64,000 nt of DNA from Osedax fenrisi (lineage: Eukaryota; Annelida; Polychaeta; Sabellida; Siboglinidae). Each line of letters opens with the position of its first letter. The first letter of the stretch is position 1. The translations under genes were made by a program, and so were the position numbers. Under the pieces are notes generated by a model that worked only from the letters and a program-made list of their open reading frames with translations, was not told the origin of the DNA and did no database searches. The stretch spans positions 25,695,444-25,759,443 of the forward strand of contig OZ025243.1 in NCBI GenBank assembly GCA_964019155.1, read 5' to 3'. Below, one piece after another: positions 19,120 to 29,090 of the stretch.

Positions 19120-21200
19120 ATCGTTATCTATACTTTAGTACTATCGTTATCTATACTTTAGTATAATCGTTATCTATACTTTAGTATAATCGTTATCTAT
19201 ACTTTAGTATAATCGTTATCTATACTTTAGTATAATCGTTATCTATACTTTAGTACTATCGTTATATATACTTTAGTATAATCGTTATCTATACTTTAGT
19301 TATAATCGTTATCTATACTTTAGTTATAATCGTTATCTATACTTTAGTTATAATCGTTATCTATACTTTAGTTATAATCGTTATCTATACTTTAGTTATA
19401 ATCGTTATCTATACTTTAGTATAATCGTTATCTATACTTTAGTATAATCGTTATCTATACTTTAGTACTATCTTTATCTATACTTTAGTATAATCGTTAT
19501 CTATACTTTAGTATAATCGTTATCTATACTTTAGTAAAATCGTTATCTATACTTTAGTATAATCGTTATCTATACTTTAGTTATAATCGTTATCTATACT
19601 TTAGTACTATCGTTATCTATACTTTAGTATAATCGTTATCTATACTTTAGTATAATCGTTATCTATACTTTAGTATAATCGTTATCTATACTTTAGTACT
19701 ATCTTTATCTATACTTTAGTATAATCGTTATCTATACTTTAGTATAATCGTTATCTATACTTTAGTTATAATCGTTATCTATACTTTAGTACTATCGTTA
19801 TCTATACTTTAGTATAATCGTTATCTATACTTTTGTTATAATCGTTATCTATACTTTAGTATAATCGTTATCTATACTTTAGTATAATCGTTATCTATAC
19901 TTTAGTATAATCGTTATCTATACTTTAGTATAATCGTTATCTATACTTTAGTATAATCGTTATCTATACTTTAGTACTATCGTTATCTATACTTTAGTAC
20001 TATCGTTATATATACTTTAGTATAATCGTTATCTATACTTTAGTATAATCGTTATCTATACTTTAGTATAATCGTTATCTATACTTTAGTATAATCGTTA
20101 TCTATACTTTAGTACTATCTTTATCTATACTTTAGTTATAATCGTTATCTATACTTTAGTACTATCGTTATATATACTTTAGTATAATCGTTATCTATAC
20201 TTTAGTATAATCGTTATCTATACTTTAGTTATAATCGTTATCTATACTTTAGTATAATCGTTATCTATACTTTAGTTATAATCGTTATCTATACTTTAGT
20301 ACTATCGTTATCTATACTTTAGTATAATCGTTATCTATACTTTAGTATAATCGTTATCTATACTTTAGTATAATCGTTATCTATACTTTAGTACTATATT
20401 TATCTATACTTTAGTATAATCGTTATCTATACTTTAGTACTATCGTTATCTATACTTTAGTATAATCGTTATCTATACTTTAGTATAATCGTTATCTATA
20501 CTTTAGTATAATCGTTATCTATACTTTAGTTATAATCGTTATCTATACTTTAGTACTATCGTTATCTATACTTTAGTATAATCGTTATCTATACTTTAGT
20601 TATAATCGTTATCTATACTTTAGTATAATCGTTATCTATACTTTAGTATAATCGTTATCTATACTTTAGTATAATCGTTATCTATACTTTAGTATAATCG
20701 TTATCTATACTTTAGTATAATCGTTATCTATACTTTAGTACTATCGTTATCTATACTTTAGTATAATCGTTATCTATACTTTAGTATAATCGTTATCTAT
20801 ACTTTAGTATAATCGTTATCTATACTTTAGTATAATCGTTATCTATACTTTAGTACTATCGTTATCTATACTTTAGTATAATCGTTATCTATACTTTAGT
20901 ATAATCGTTATCTATACTTTAGTATAATCGTTATCTATACTTTAGTTATAATCGTTATCTATACTTTAGTACTATCGTTATCTATACTTTAGTATAATCG
21001 TTATCTATACTTTAGTTATAATCGTTATCTATACTTTAGTATAATCGTTATCTATACTTTAGTATAATCGTTATCTATACTTTAGTATAATCGTTATCTA
21101 TACTTTAGTATAATCGTTATCTATACTTTAGTATAATCGTTATCTATACTTTAGTATAATCGTTATCTATACTTTATTACAATCGTTATCTATACTTTAG
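19120..21200. repeat. GATA-type minisatellite, about 90 tandem units of 23-24 bp
   Basis: Unit ATCGTTATCTATACTTTAGT plus a 3-4 base variable end. Three end types recur: -ATA, -TATA and -ACT. On the minus strand every unit contains AGATAAC, a GATA-factor-like core. The same marker variants recur about 18 units apart in several places, hinting at a higher-order repeat. Copies A and C have only about four and three units at the equivalent place, so the array expanded in B alone. Very little divergence between units implies recent or continuing homogenisation. Confidence 0.95.
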
Positions 21201-21790
21201 AACACGCGAGCCAATGGTCGCGGTGTCACTATGTGAACATCAATCGAAGGCTGTCTGTAAATCATCGGTTAATAGGTGACCATTAAGTTAGCATCGTTAG
21301 CATTGTTAACACGGTGTACGCTGCGTTAACTATGACCTCCACACCACGTGGTCCACTCTACCGCTAGTCACGTGTTCGCTTCGTTACGTAATAGTACCGG
21401 ACACTGCCGGACTATCCTGCCATTAGCACCACTACCCCGCCCCCACCGTTAGTACCTCTTCTCTTGCATGTATGTTAAACAAAGCGCATTGATGGTTTAG
21501 TGAATGGAGTCAATGTCCTGTTCTAATAATAACTAACGAGATCTAACGTGATTTTAACGGCCGCGGTGATAAAATGTTACGTAATCACAAGTGATGTCAC
21601 GTGATAATATCGTGTGCTACGTTCTTAAATCATAGCGTCTTGAATGTACGGTGGTAGTCAAGGTAAGCAGTTAAAATTAGTAGAAGTTCAACCACGTGAC
21701 TGTAACTTTACTATCACGCTATCGTATAGGAACGTGATTAACGATATGAGTTACGTCATAGTAGTTTAGTATAGTAATCTATATAACCCC
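21201..21790. other. Conserved island 6 (copy B)
   Basis: Reverse complement of 5270-5945 and collinear with 51,300-51,870. About 200 bp from 21,240 are nearly identical to C, including ACACCACGTGGTCCACTCTA and GGACACTGCCGGACTATCCT. Confidence 0.65.
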
Positions 21791-22249
21791 CTCCCTCATC
21801 AAATCCATTATATAGGTTATTATTATAAGTTCATAAAGCTTATAAACTAGAACATCTCGGTCGATTCTAATTACTGTTTTGTGTATTTTATTTATTTTAT
21901 TTTTTGTTTATGTTTTCTTTTACTTGTATTATTTATTTATTTTCATTTTATTATGTGTTACTTGTTTATATCATTATCGTATATTATTTAATTTCGTGTA
22001 AAGGTCTTGACAATCTACTTGACAAATAATTATTACTGCACAGGTGTCCTGCAGGATACCCTTCTAAGGACTCCTGCAAGTGTCCTAAAATGTAACAAAT
22101 GTATCTGACTATCAATTTTACATATGAGCAGGACATTTACAAGTATTTATTATTCATTATATAAGGATAACTAAGGAGAAAATAGCGAACTTTATTAATC
22201 CTGGTAAGGATAAATAAGGACACAATAACGAAATTTCTTAATATTCAGA
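21791..22249. other. Copy B intron, nothing firm
   Basis: AT-rich. A partial hairpin motif around GTGTCCTGCAGGATAC (about 22,046) and repeated AAGGATAA-type segments may be remains of an unclassified repeat. Confidence 0.35.
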
Positions 22250-22332
22250 TAATTATCCTTGACCTCAGAATATTTAGACACTATATATTTTTAGTCCCCT
22301 ATATCGCATTCTTAGATTCTTCAATCTAGCCT
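22250..22332 (-). pseudogene. Copy B: dead cytoplasmic exon 1
   Basis: Reads ATTGAAGAATCTAAGAAT and ends with GAGGTCAAGGATAATTA, matching the 105-nt exons of A and C. The acceptor CAG is changed, the coding Tyr-Tyr-Ser segment is deleted, and stops appear in frame (TAG before the IEES segment and again inside). So copy B cannot use this exon, unlike its two downstream exons. Confidence 0.75.
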
Positions 22333-22369
22333 TTAATAGTATAGTTATGTGTGTATCTATGTGTGTTTA

Positions 22370-22404
<35 letters not shown>

Positions 22405-22439
22405 ATCTATATATCCTATATATATATACTATACACGAC

Positions 22440-22870
22440 TATCGTGGCAAGTGTCGATGACGTCACTAAGCGGATTATCACGTGAACGACTAGCAGTTCG
22501 TTAAACAATTATAATGGTAACCCCTCTCTCAACTACTATAGTAAACGCCTGGTTAATCCTGTTACAGTCGCTAATAATATTATTGAACCTCTGCCGGACC
22601 ATATGGTCAACTGAGCCGTCTAGTGGATTACGTAATCGAATACCTATCCGAGGTAGACCACCCAACACGTAGCATGGGTTGTAATAACTGACGTATGTAT
22701 ATAGTATACTGTAATTGTATTATCGTAATCATCTGCTAACATATTATATACGTTATCATAATTATTTACTCTAGTCTTTGATGATATTAAATTTGTATTT
22801 AAATAATTATAATTATCGTCTGCGAATGTAAATATAAATAAATCGATGTTTTAACAGTAAAGTAATAACT
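22440..22870. other. Conserved island 5 (copy B)
   Basis: Matches 4440-4850 (reverse complement) and 52,960-53,400. A 2-base insertion relative to A breaks the reading frame that is open in A, which argues against coding. Confidence 0.6.
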
Positions 22871-22889
22871 ATATAGCTATATATATATA

Positions 22890-23125
22890 CGTCATCCGGA
22901 ACTATCAACACACCCGCTCATGTTATGGGAACCCACACAAGACAAAGCTAACAGAGTTCGCCGACTATTAAACTATGTTGATGTGTTAAAAAAGGACACT
23001 GGTCTCCTAGAGAATAAAGAGATAAGAACCAGCATGCAGAGATATCTGGCGGGAGTTGACTCATACTGATGCTCGATTAGACGATGAAGATCATTCTCGA
23101 AATTAAGCAAGTAAGTAAGCATATA
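22890..23125 (+). pseudogene. RTE-like LINE family 2, 3' end only
   Basis: Encodes the last part of an RTE-type ORF: LWEPTQDKANRVRRLLNYVD, then VLKKDTGLLENKEIRTSMQR, to a stop at 23067-23069. It ends with the 3' tail AAGCAAGTAAGTAAGCA. The fragment at 36,425-37,085 has the same C-terminus and tail. Absent from the equivalent site in C (about 53,410), so it is a young, 5'-truncated insertion in copy B. Confidence 0.75.
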
Positions 23126-23690
23126 TATAGCTCTATATATATGTGTATGTTATGCCATACATGGTTTTAACGTGACCGATAATTTATTTTTATTTTCTTC
23201 CGATGGCTGTTTTTTAGCACATGCGTCACTTCATACATATGCTAAATGTACTCTCTACCAGAGTTTAAGTTCCTTGACGAGATAATAATTCTTAGAATTA
23301 ATGTAAAACGCCTTGCCACATTCAAAACCTTACTTCTGATATCTTCGCGTAACCCTGTACAGGTGGTTAAATGTTACTTTGTCTTGCCAAGGGGCAACCT
23401 ATATTTTTTCCCGCACTAATTATTGATTATTCACAGCTAACCATTATATCTATGACCGATCCCCTATCCGCAACCTGGGGAGCCGATGGATTGGAGTTAT
23501 CATCACCACATCACAATATCAATTTCAGATATAGATGAAGACATATGGGACTAGGATCCTACGGAAACTGAGCTATCAATAAATATCCACCACTGCCGAG
23601 CAAGATAAACTTAGTAAGGTGGTAAGGTTTACTTTAAACCCTTACAAGGATCATGTATAAAACATTATATAATATCACTTCTAAATATTA
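23126..23690. repeat. Unclassified insertion in copy B
   Basis: About 550 bp of moderate GC, not present in copies A or C. Its start shares CATGGTTTTAACGTGACCGAT with the repeats at 25,590-25,735 and 54,985-55,115, so it belongs to a dispersed family. No ORF survives. Confidence 0.4.
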
Positions 23691-23811
23691 TTATAAGACA
23701 TAATATAATGGCATGAAAGTGTTTGAACCTGCGGCATATTACCTACACATGTGTCTGGTGCATTAGCCAACTGATAAACACAGACAGTGTTAAATATACA
23801 TATATAGTATG

Positions 23812-23855
<44 letters not shown>

Positions 23856-23879
23856 AACATATACAAATACGCATACACT

Positions 23880-24215
23880 ATATATTAAATATGACACAAA
23901 CTGAAGCACGCATGCGTATTATCAATATTAAATTGAATACACCGATAATAATTAACTACGCCAGTATAACGACCGCTATGTCGTAGTATCAGGTAATTAC
24001 CCCGATATCTAGACCGACTCATTCAACATCGAGTACGTCCACTCCCATTCACCGGCCCCTCGAGAGTTGACCAGCGGTCAGTGGCGTTATCTAAACAATA
24101 AGAATAATATGGTAATAGGCTGCATCCCATCCCATCGAGAGGCGCGCGTTCACGTACGGGCAGCCCGAGGCGAGAGACGGGTTATGACCCGACAGAGATG
24201 ATATCTAAGTCGGGA
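23880..24215. other. Conserved island 4 (copy B)
   Basis: Nearly identical to 53,520-53,850 over about 190 bp (for example CACTCCCATTCACCGGCCCC) and to the reverse complement of 3986-4300. Confidence 0.65.
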
Positions 24216-24714
24216 CTAAGCAATCCTAAGTTTACCTATGTCAAATAAATGAAAAGTGTAGGAATAAACCGTCCCCTAGTCTAGGAATAAGATAGATTAG
24301 ATATATATTCGTATATAAATATTAGCTCAACCCGACCGATACATATCTATTGGTATAGTATATTGGCACATTGCCAAATGTTATCTTAACACAGGTATAG
24401 TAAGGTATTAATTGTATATGTAGTATCTCACTATAGTGATACAGTATACAGTACACTATAATGCGAGGTTGGATACATATGTATATTCATTAATAACAAT
24501 TATTAATGGTATCATCAGACTATATCAACATTTAGAACTATTGTAACATTTTACTATACATTAATCATATTTAGTAACTTTATTCTATTTATAGTTATCA
24601 TGTTTCGGGTATTAATCCCATTATAATTGCAATAAGTATATTATTTTCTAGTACAAGGATAATAATATATATATATAGTAATCCATGACCTGATTATCTC
24701 TGTCATCTTTTCTT
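24216..24714. other. Copy B AT-rich intron
   Basis: No gene or conserved island recognised. Confidence 0.4.
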
Positions 24715-25095
24715 GACCCGAACCGATAAGATTTTATAGCCCGAGGCGAAATCACTTCTAAATCGGAATAGCGAGCACGAATAGAAGTACGCGAGTGACT
24801 GGAGTAGTGATGCAACGGTTCCATCAATGATAGGGAATGTAACGTATCGAGCGTAGGGAATTCTCTTAATTAAATTTACCTATTAAAACTACCGCCTCGG
24901 AGATAACACAAGCGATAGTGAATAGTATTCACTATCGCTGAACACTACGTTAACACTCAGCATATTATTCTACTGTAATAGCCGATGATGTGGTATAGGT
25001 ATATCGTACTAGGGTATATCGTAGGGGAGACGAGGAAATATCAGGGGAATACGTTAGATGATGATTGTTAGTGGGTAAATGTAATTAATTCTTTA
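24715..25095. other. Conserved island 3 (copy B)
   Basis: Counterpart of 3060-3360 and 54,475-54,855. It includes a B-only palindrome at 24,911-24,939 with 14-bp arms around one base (AGCGATAGTGAATA / TATTCACTATCGCT), made by about 20 extra bases relative to A and C. Confidence 0.65.
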
Positions 25096-25534
25096 GGAAT
25101 AGAGTCAATAATAATGAAATAGTATTCATTGAATGGGTATAACACGTATACCGTCATACACACACGTGGAACACGCCGCACATGTTAACGTGTTTAGTCA
25201 AGTGGTGCAAGTGTACGCATGTATAGTAATGTATATGTATAGCAATACATTCAGTATAGTATATTACCAAAGATTTTGCGAAGCATTTGCTTAGAAAAAT
25301 CGTTATTATTACGTTGATTACTCTTAGATAAATACTAGATGAAGATACATTAATAGAATAACTCTAATTGTAAATAACCTAATTATATTATGGGAGTATT
25401 AGATATTACAATTAACCTTTAAAATTAGCGATAATAGATGCATGTATTTAAATTCGCAATATATAATATTACTTGTATATACATAAATAATAATATTATT
25501 ATTATAATATTATAGTTATATTCATTTATTACAT

Positions 25535-25539
<5 letters not shown>

Positions 25540-25583
<44 letters not shown>
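25540..25583. repeat. (TA)n microsatellite
   Basis: Uninterrupted dinucleotide run beside the dispersed repeat at 25,590. Copy C has a shorter run at about 54,955-54,980. Confidence 0.9.
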
Positions 25584-25587
<4 letters not shown>

Positions 25588-25589
25588 AT

Positions 25590-25735
25590 TGTTATTTTTA
25601 TTTGGTGGAGTCCTTTCATCCCATCCAGGAACTTAGATGAAGTTTTCACTTATAACCATATAAGGCTCTAGTGTCCCTTCGAAGCCGCTCTCATGTTAAG
25701 GCATCCATGATTTTAACGAGAGCCGATCATTTATT
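25590..25735. repeat. Dispersed repeat shared with C (54,985-55,115)
   Basis: Starts TGGTGGAGTCCTTTCATCCC and ends with a CATGATTTTAACGAGAGCCGATCA segment. The same repeat is at the equivalent place in C, so it predates the duplication. Its last part recurs at 23,150-23,185. Family unknown. Confidence 0.55.
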
Positions 25736-25799
25736 TATACACAATTATATAAGATCACTTCTAAATAATATTGTAAGACCCATTTTATAAAATTAATTA

Positions 25800-25885
25800 A
25801 TGGTCCGGACGAGGCTCAACGTTGCGTCAACCCGTGTCCTATTGCTTGTGTCTGACGCCTTAGCCACTGAGCCACACATGCAGTT
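25800..25885 (-). repeat. tRNA-derived SINE-like head
   Basis: On the minus strand it reads TGGCTCAGTGGCTAAGGCGTC, an A-box-like tRNA start, followed by a weak B-box-like GGGTTGACGCAAC. The 3' half does not fold into a normal tRNA, so it is a tRNA-derived repeat and not a tRNA gene. A piece of the same head (ACTGAGCCACACATGCAGTT on the plus strand) recurs at about 32,433-32,452. Confidence 0.5.
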
Positions 25886-26039
25886 TTTTATATATATATA
25901 TATATATACATAAATATATATATATATATATTTATATATTTTTATATACATGTTTTCATATATTCATGAATATGGTACATATAAAAGTGACCTCGAATCA
26001 TATATATGCTATAGTTATATAGTGGTTACATATAATCGC

Positions 26040-26300
26040 GTAAAACACACACACCATCGATATAAAGAAAGTTTCTTTATATAGATGACACACACACATT
26101 CAAACAGTCGATGTGATGAAATAATTGTATTCGCGTCGATGTCACACATGCATACACATACATATATATACGCACTCGCATATCGATATAATCCGATGAA
26201 GTTTGACTTTGAACTATTGTTACGTAATAATTAACGTATCCTAGTGATTGTTCACTCAACCGTGACCACACCACTTTCATCGTCGTATATCTACGAAGTA
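26040..26300. other. B/C shared block right of the transmembrane-exon deletion
   Basis: Matches 59,440-59,545 (ATTACGTAATAATTAACG-like and TTCACTCAACCGTGACC). The sequence to its left matches C near 55.1 kb, so about 4.2 kb of the C layout, including the transmembrane exon and the last cadherin exon, is missing between them. Confidence 0.55.
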
Positions 26301-26391
26301 GGTCCTACGTACGTCGTACGTTTGAGTTGAATGGATTATAGTTAGGTTATACGATGTTAGATTATATATGCTGTCCATATGTTGTACAGTA

Positions 26392-26394
<3 letters not shown>

Positions 26395-26452
<58 letters not shown>
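26395..26452. repeat. (TA)n microsatellite
   Basis: Pure dinucleotide run. Confidence 0.9.
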
Positions 26453-26453
<1 letters not shown>

Positions 26454-26887
26454 CTCATTTACAAAGTATTAAGTTGCATATATTATACAAGCGGTATCGT
26501 ATGTACATAACGCCACTGTCTCTTATTATCTCGTCTCTATCGAACTGCTAGTATAACGTATAATTAACTATTAGTGTGGAGTAATAGTAATATAGGTGAT
26601 ACGATAAAGTATTACAATATATATGTATTGCACATTTACACTGAATGCAACGAGCACATACGTATACTTGAGATGTACTTATACGTCTTACATGAGTGTG
26701 TGTACGTGTGTGTGTATGACGTACACACACACACGTACACTGTGCGTATGCATGTAAGTATGTGTGTGGGTATAGCGAGGTATGCATCTATCTTCCACGG
26801 GCACTTCTCCGTATACCGAGTACACATCGTATTGAGGGGGTGTCGTTCCTCGGTTCGGCGTCAGTTGTCACGTGATGTGCTCTTATA
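26453..26887. other. Copy B non-coding DNA with (GT)n/(AC)n runs
   Basis: Open frames on both strands follow the dinucleotide repeats. Weakly similar to C near 59.8-60.1 kb. Confidence 0.45.
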
Positions 26888-26927
26888 GATCACGTGTTGA
26901 TGATCACGTGATCATCAACACGTGATC
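26888..26927. repeat. Perfect 40-bp palindrome with three CACGTG boxes
   Basis: Centred on GATCACGTGATC; CACGTG occurs at 26891-26896, 26905-26910 and 26919-26924. A further TCACGTGA lies about 20 bp upstream. The equivalent C region (about 60,050-60,110) has CACGTG boxes but not the palindrome. Confidence 0.9.
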
Positions 26928-27034
26928 GGTATACGGGTGATCTTCGCAGGAGGTGTACCCTCGGTAAAGAGAACATACGCTATAGAACTATAGTTCTATC
27001 CATACACATATGCACACAGATACGTATACATACG

Positions 27035-27036
<2 letters not shown>

Positions 27037-27099
<63 letters not shown>
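27037..27099. repeat. (TA)n microsatellite
   Basis: Pure dinucleotide run of about 60 bp followed by GTGTGTGTATAGG. Confidence 0.9.
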
Positions 27100-27107
<8 letters not shown>

Positions 27108-27162
27108 ATAGGACGCACATTGTGTGTGTGTGTCACATGATTGAATTCATATCACACATCTC

Positions 27163-27304
27163 GACCCAGCTCTAATAGATTGTCTCTAACAGATATCAAC
27201 CACCGCGAGAAGTATGAATAGAAGCTGTTATTATTGTTGATATTATTACAGGCTCTCTCCGTCTTGGAGATAATCGTGGTAAATAAACTAATTATATGCT
27301 TGTA
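27163..27304. other. 142-bp block almost identical in B and C
   Basis: Identical to 60,290-60,431 except for one base. On the plus strand it contains an acceptor-like TATTATTACAG, then 27 bases, then a donor-like GTAAATAA, which would be a microexon antisense to the gene. On the minus strand a 13-base exon is conceivable. Either is speculative. The flanks are (TA)n-rich and diverged. Confidence 0.6.
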
Positions 27305-27341
27305 TAAATATTAATAAGTATGTATAAGTATGTATATATAT

Positions 27342-27375
<34 letters not shown>

Positions 27376-27972
27376 AATATATATATCTCATTAAATAAAA
27401 ATCACGATCATGTTAATACGTAAAACAATAATAACTACGACAATAACATTAATAACAATAATATAAAAGTTAACACATTTCATACAACCTGTAATATGAA
27501 ACCCTCTCGTAATATTACTTCTTTAGAGTTAATTGACCCCATCCTATAGGATCCTATATATCCCCATCCTATAACAATACCCGATTATACTCAGGTATTG
27601 TTACTTCTCACTAAACGATAGCTATTATCTCATCATTATAAATCACAGCTATTGTTATACGTATGCGACAGTTAGCGACGCATAGCGGGGGAGTTATTGT
27701 TTACAATAGATCTATTGTTCTTTAGTATAGCGATCATTACAGCCACATTACCGCAGGAGGAGGTAGCCTATACTATAGTAATAGATTCTATTATAATAGA
27801 TATAGAATGACTTAGGAAAGTTAATGACTCCACTACATACCCCTTATAGTTAATTAACCCCACCCTAAGCGGGCGTGATATTACCTCACACTAAACTATC
27901 GTTATTATCATTATATAATCACAGTTATTGTTATAAGTTCTCAAGTTAAGATATTGCTCATGTATGATACCA
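27305..27972. other. Copy B intron with tandem-duplicated segment
   Basis: About 27,520-27,680 and 27,845-27,930 are diverged versions of one segment (TTGACCCCA..., CACTAAACGATAGCTATTAT), both related to 60,690-60,860 in C. It also contains the conserved palindrome AACAATAGATCTATTGTT-like core near 27,700. Confidence 0.5.
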
Positions 27973-28055
27973 TATACCATATAGCCAGGGTTATTTGTAG
28001 TCATAAGGTTATGATAACGCAGCATTATTAGGATGAAGCCATTGTACTATTACGT
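27973..28055 (-). pseudogene. Copy B: remnant edge of the cadherin exon
   Basis: Only the first few codons' worth of the cadherin exon survive (complement of AGCCAGGGTTATTTGTAG), next to a conserved upstream intron piece (CTATTACGTAATAATCAGTA, compare 62,187-62,206). The acceptor CTACAG of copy C is CTACAA here. The rest of the exon is deleted. Copy B therefore makes no equivalent of this EC repeat. Confidence 0.7.
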
Positions 28056-28284
28056 AATAATCAGTACATAGTTATCTATTAAAAATGTATAATATTTATT
28101 TATTGAATCAAACATATAATAATATCGGATGCAAATGGACCTATCAAGAAGTCATAGACTTGTACATGTTATAAATAACTTTGAGAGGCCCCGGACAATA
28201 CAACAAAAATAGTAACATTTATTGTCTTGTGTTGTTGTTTATCGTTTATTAAGTTCTTGATAAATACACGAGAAAACAAGAACT

Positions 28285-28352
28285 GCCTAAAGTAGAACTC
28301 GGGACCTCTGGTTTACTAGCTGTTGGTTGTCCCACTGAGTCATAGACCCCAG
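28285..28352 (-). repeat. tRNA-derived repeat, second type
   Basis: On the minus strand GACTCAGTGGGACAACC resembles an A-box, and AGAGGTCCCGAGTTCTA resembles a B-box region. The anticodon stem does not pair, so a pseudogene or SINE head is likely. Confidence 0.4.
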
Positions 28353-28588
28353 ACTATATATATATATATATATATATCCATAATGATGAATAATGAAGAA
28401 TATTAATTGTATAATTGTAGTGATTTCATTGGTTGATTTTTGTAATGTAGTAATACTTATTACAATATAATAATAATTAAAAATGAATAATTAATAATTA
28501 ATAACTGACTCATTGTGATACGGAATATTTAGTCTTGGAATATATTATCGAAATATAATATTTTTAATACTAATAAGAAATTATACTC

Positions 28589-28634
<46 letters not shown>

Positions 28635-29090
28635 AATATTATAAGGTATTATTTATTATGGACGTACATATACAGATTATAGATTACTTAATAGTTATTT
28701 TATGATCACAAACTGAATATATTATAGTGGAATACTATTTGTAATCCATTACTGTATGCTAGCTATTGTTATATTATCTAATAGTCACTAAACCACGTGT
28801 GTCATATATAGATAACTGTATGTGATTTAAAGTGATTTCTGATGTTAATAGATAGTTATGTAATATTAGTGTATAATAGAAGTGCATACATAGTAATATA
28901 TTATTTATTTGATGGTATAATTATAATTATCCAAAATTATAATTTAAAGGATTAATTTGTATTTTATTTTATTTGAATTACATATACAGTTTAATATTTA
29001 ATAATAATTTTAAAATATATAAATAATAATATGAAAAAATTAATCGAAATAAAAGTAGAATTCAAAATTGTATTTATGTTTATAATATAT
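28353..29090. other. Right end of copy B block, AT-rich with (TA)n
   Basis: Aligns with 63,400-63,950 in C (for example ACAGATTATAGATTAC). Contains (TA)n at 28,593-28,631. No exon. Confidence 0.5.

Larger units (their letters stand above)
12730..29090 (-). repeat. Copy B segmental duplication block (direct repeat of the C block)
   Basis: Similarity to 44,828-64,000 in the same orientation begins near 12,730 (TATTACATCATAATGGAG) and ends near 29,090 (GAATTCAAAATTGTATTT, compare 63,906). The order of shared blocks is preserved. B-specific insertions are a Harbinger-like element, the expanded satellite and an RTE 3' end. B-specific deletions include the equivalents of about 55.1-59.3 kb and most of the cadherin exon at 61.8-62.1 kb. 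Confidence 0.75.

Noticed and set aside
19120..21200. CRISPR array
   Set aside because: Units are contiguous with no unique spacers, there are no cas genes, and the context is an animal intron. It is a minisatellite.
23681..23986. Tyr/Ile-rich frames, and similar ones at 25,425-25,649, 26,354-26,551, 44,796-45,156 and 54,878-55,096
   Set aside because: All are (TA)n translations flanked by short chance extensions.
28285..28352. Functional tRNA gene
   Set aside because: Box-like motifs are present but the anticodon stem and acceptor stem do not pair; best seen as a tRNA-derived repeat.
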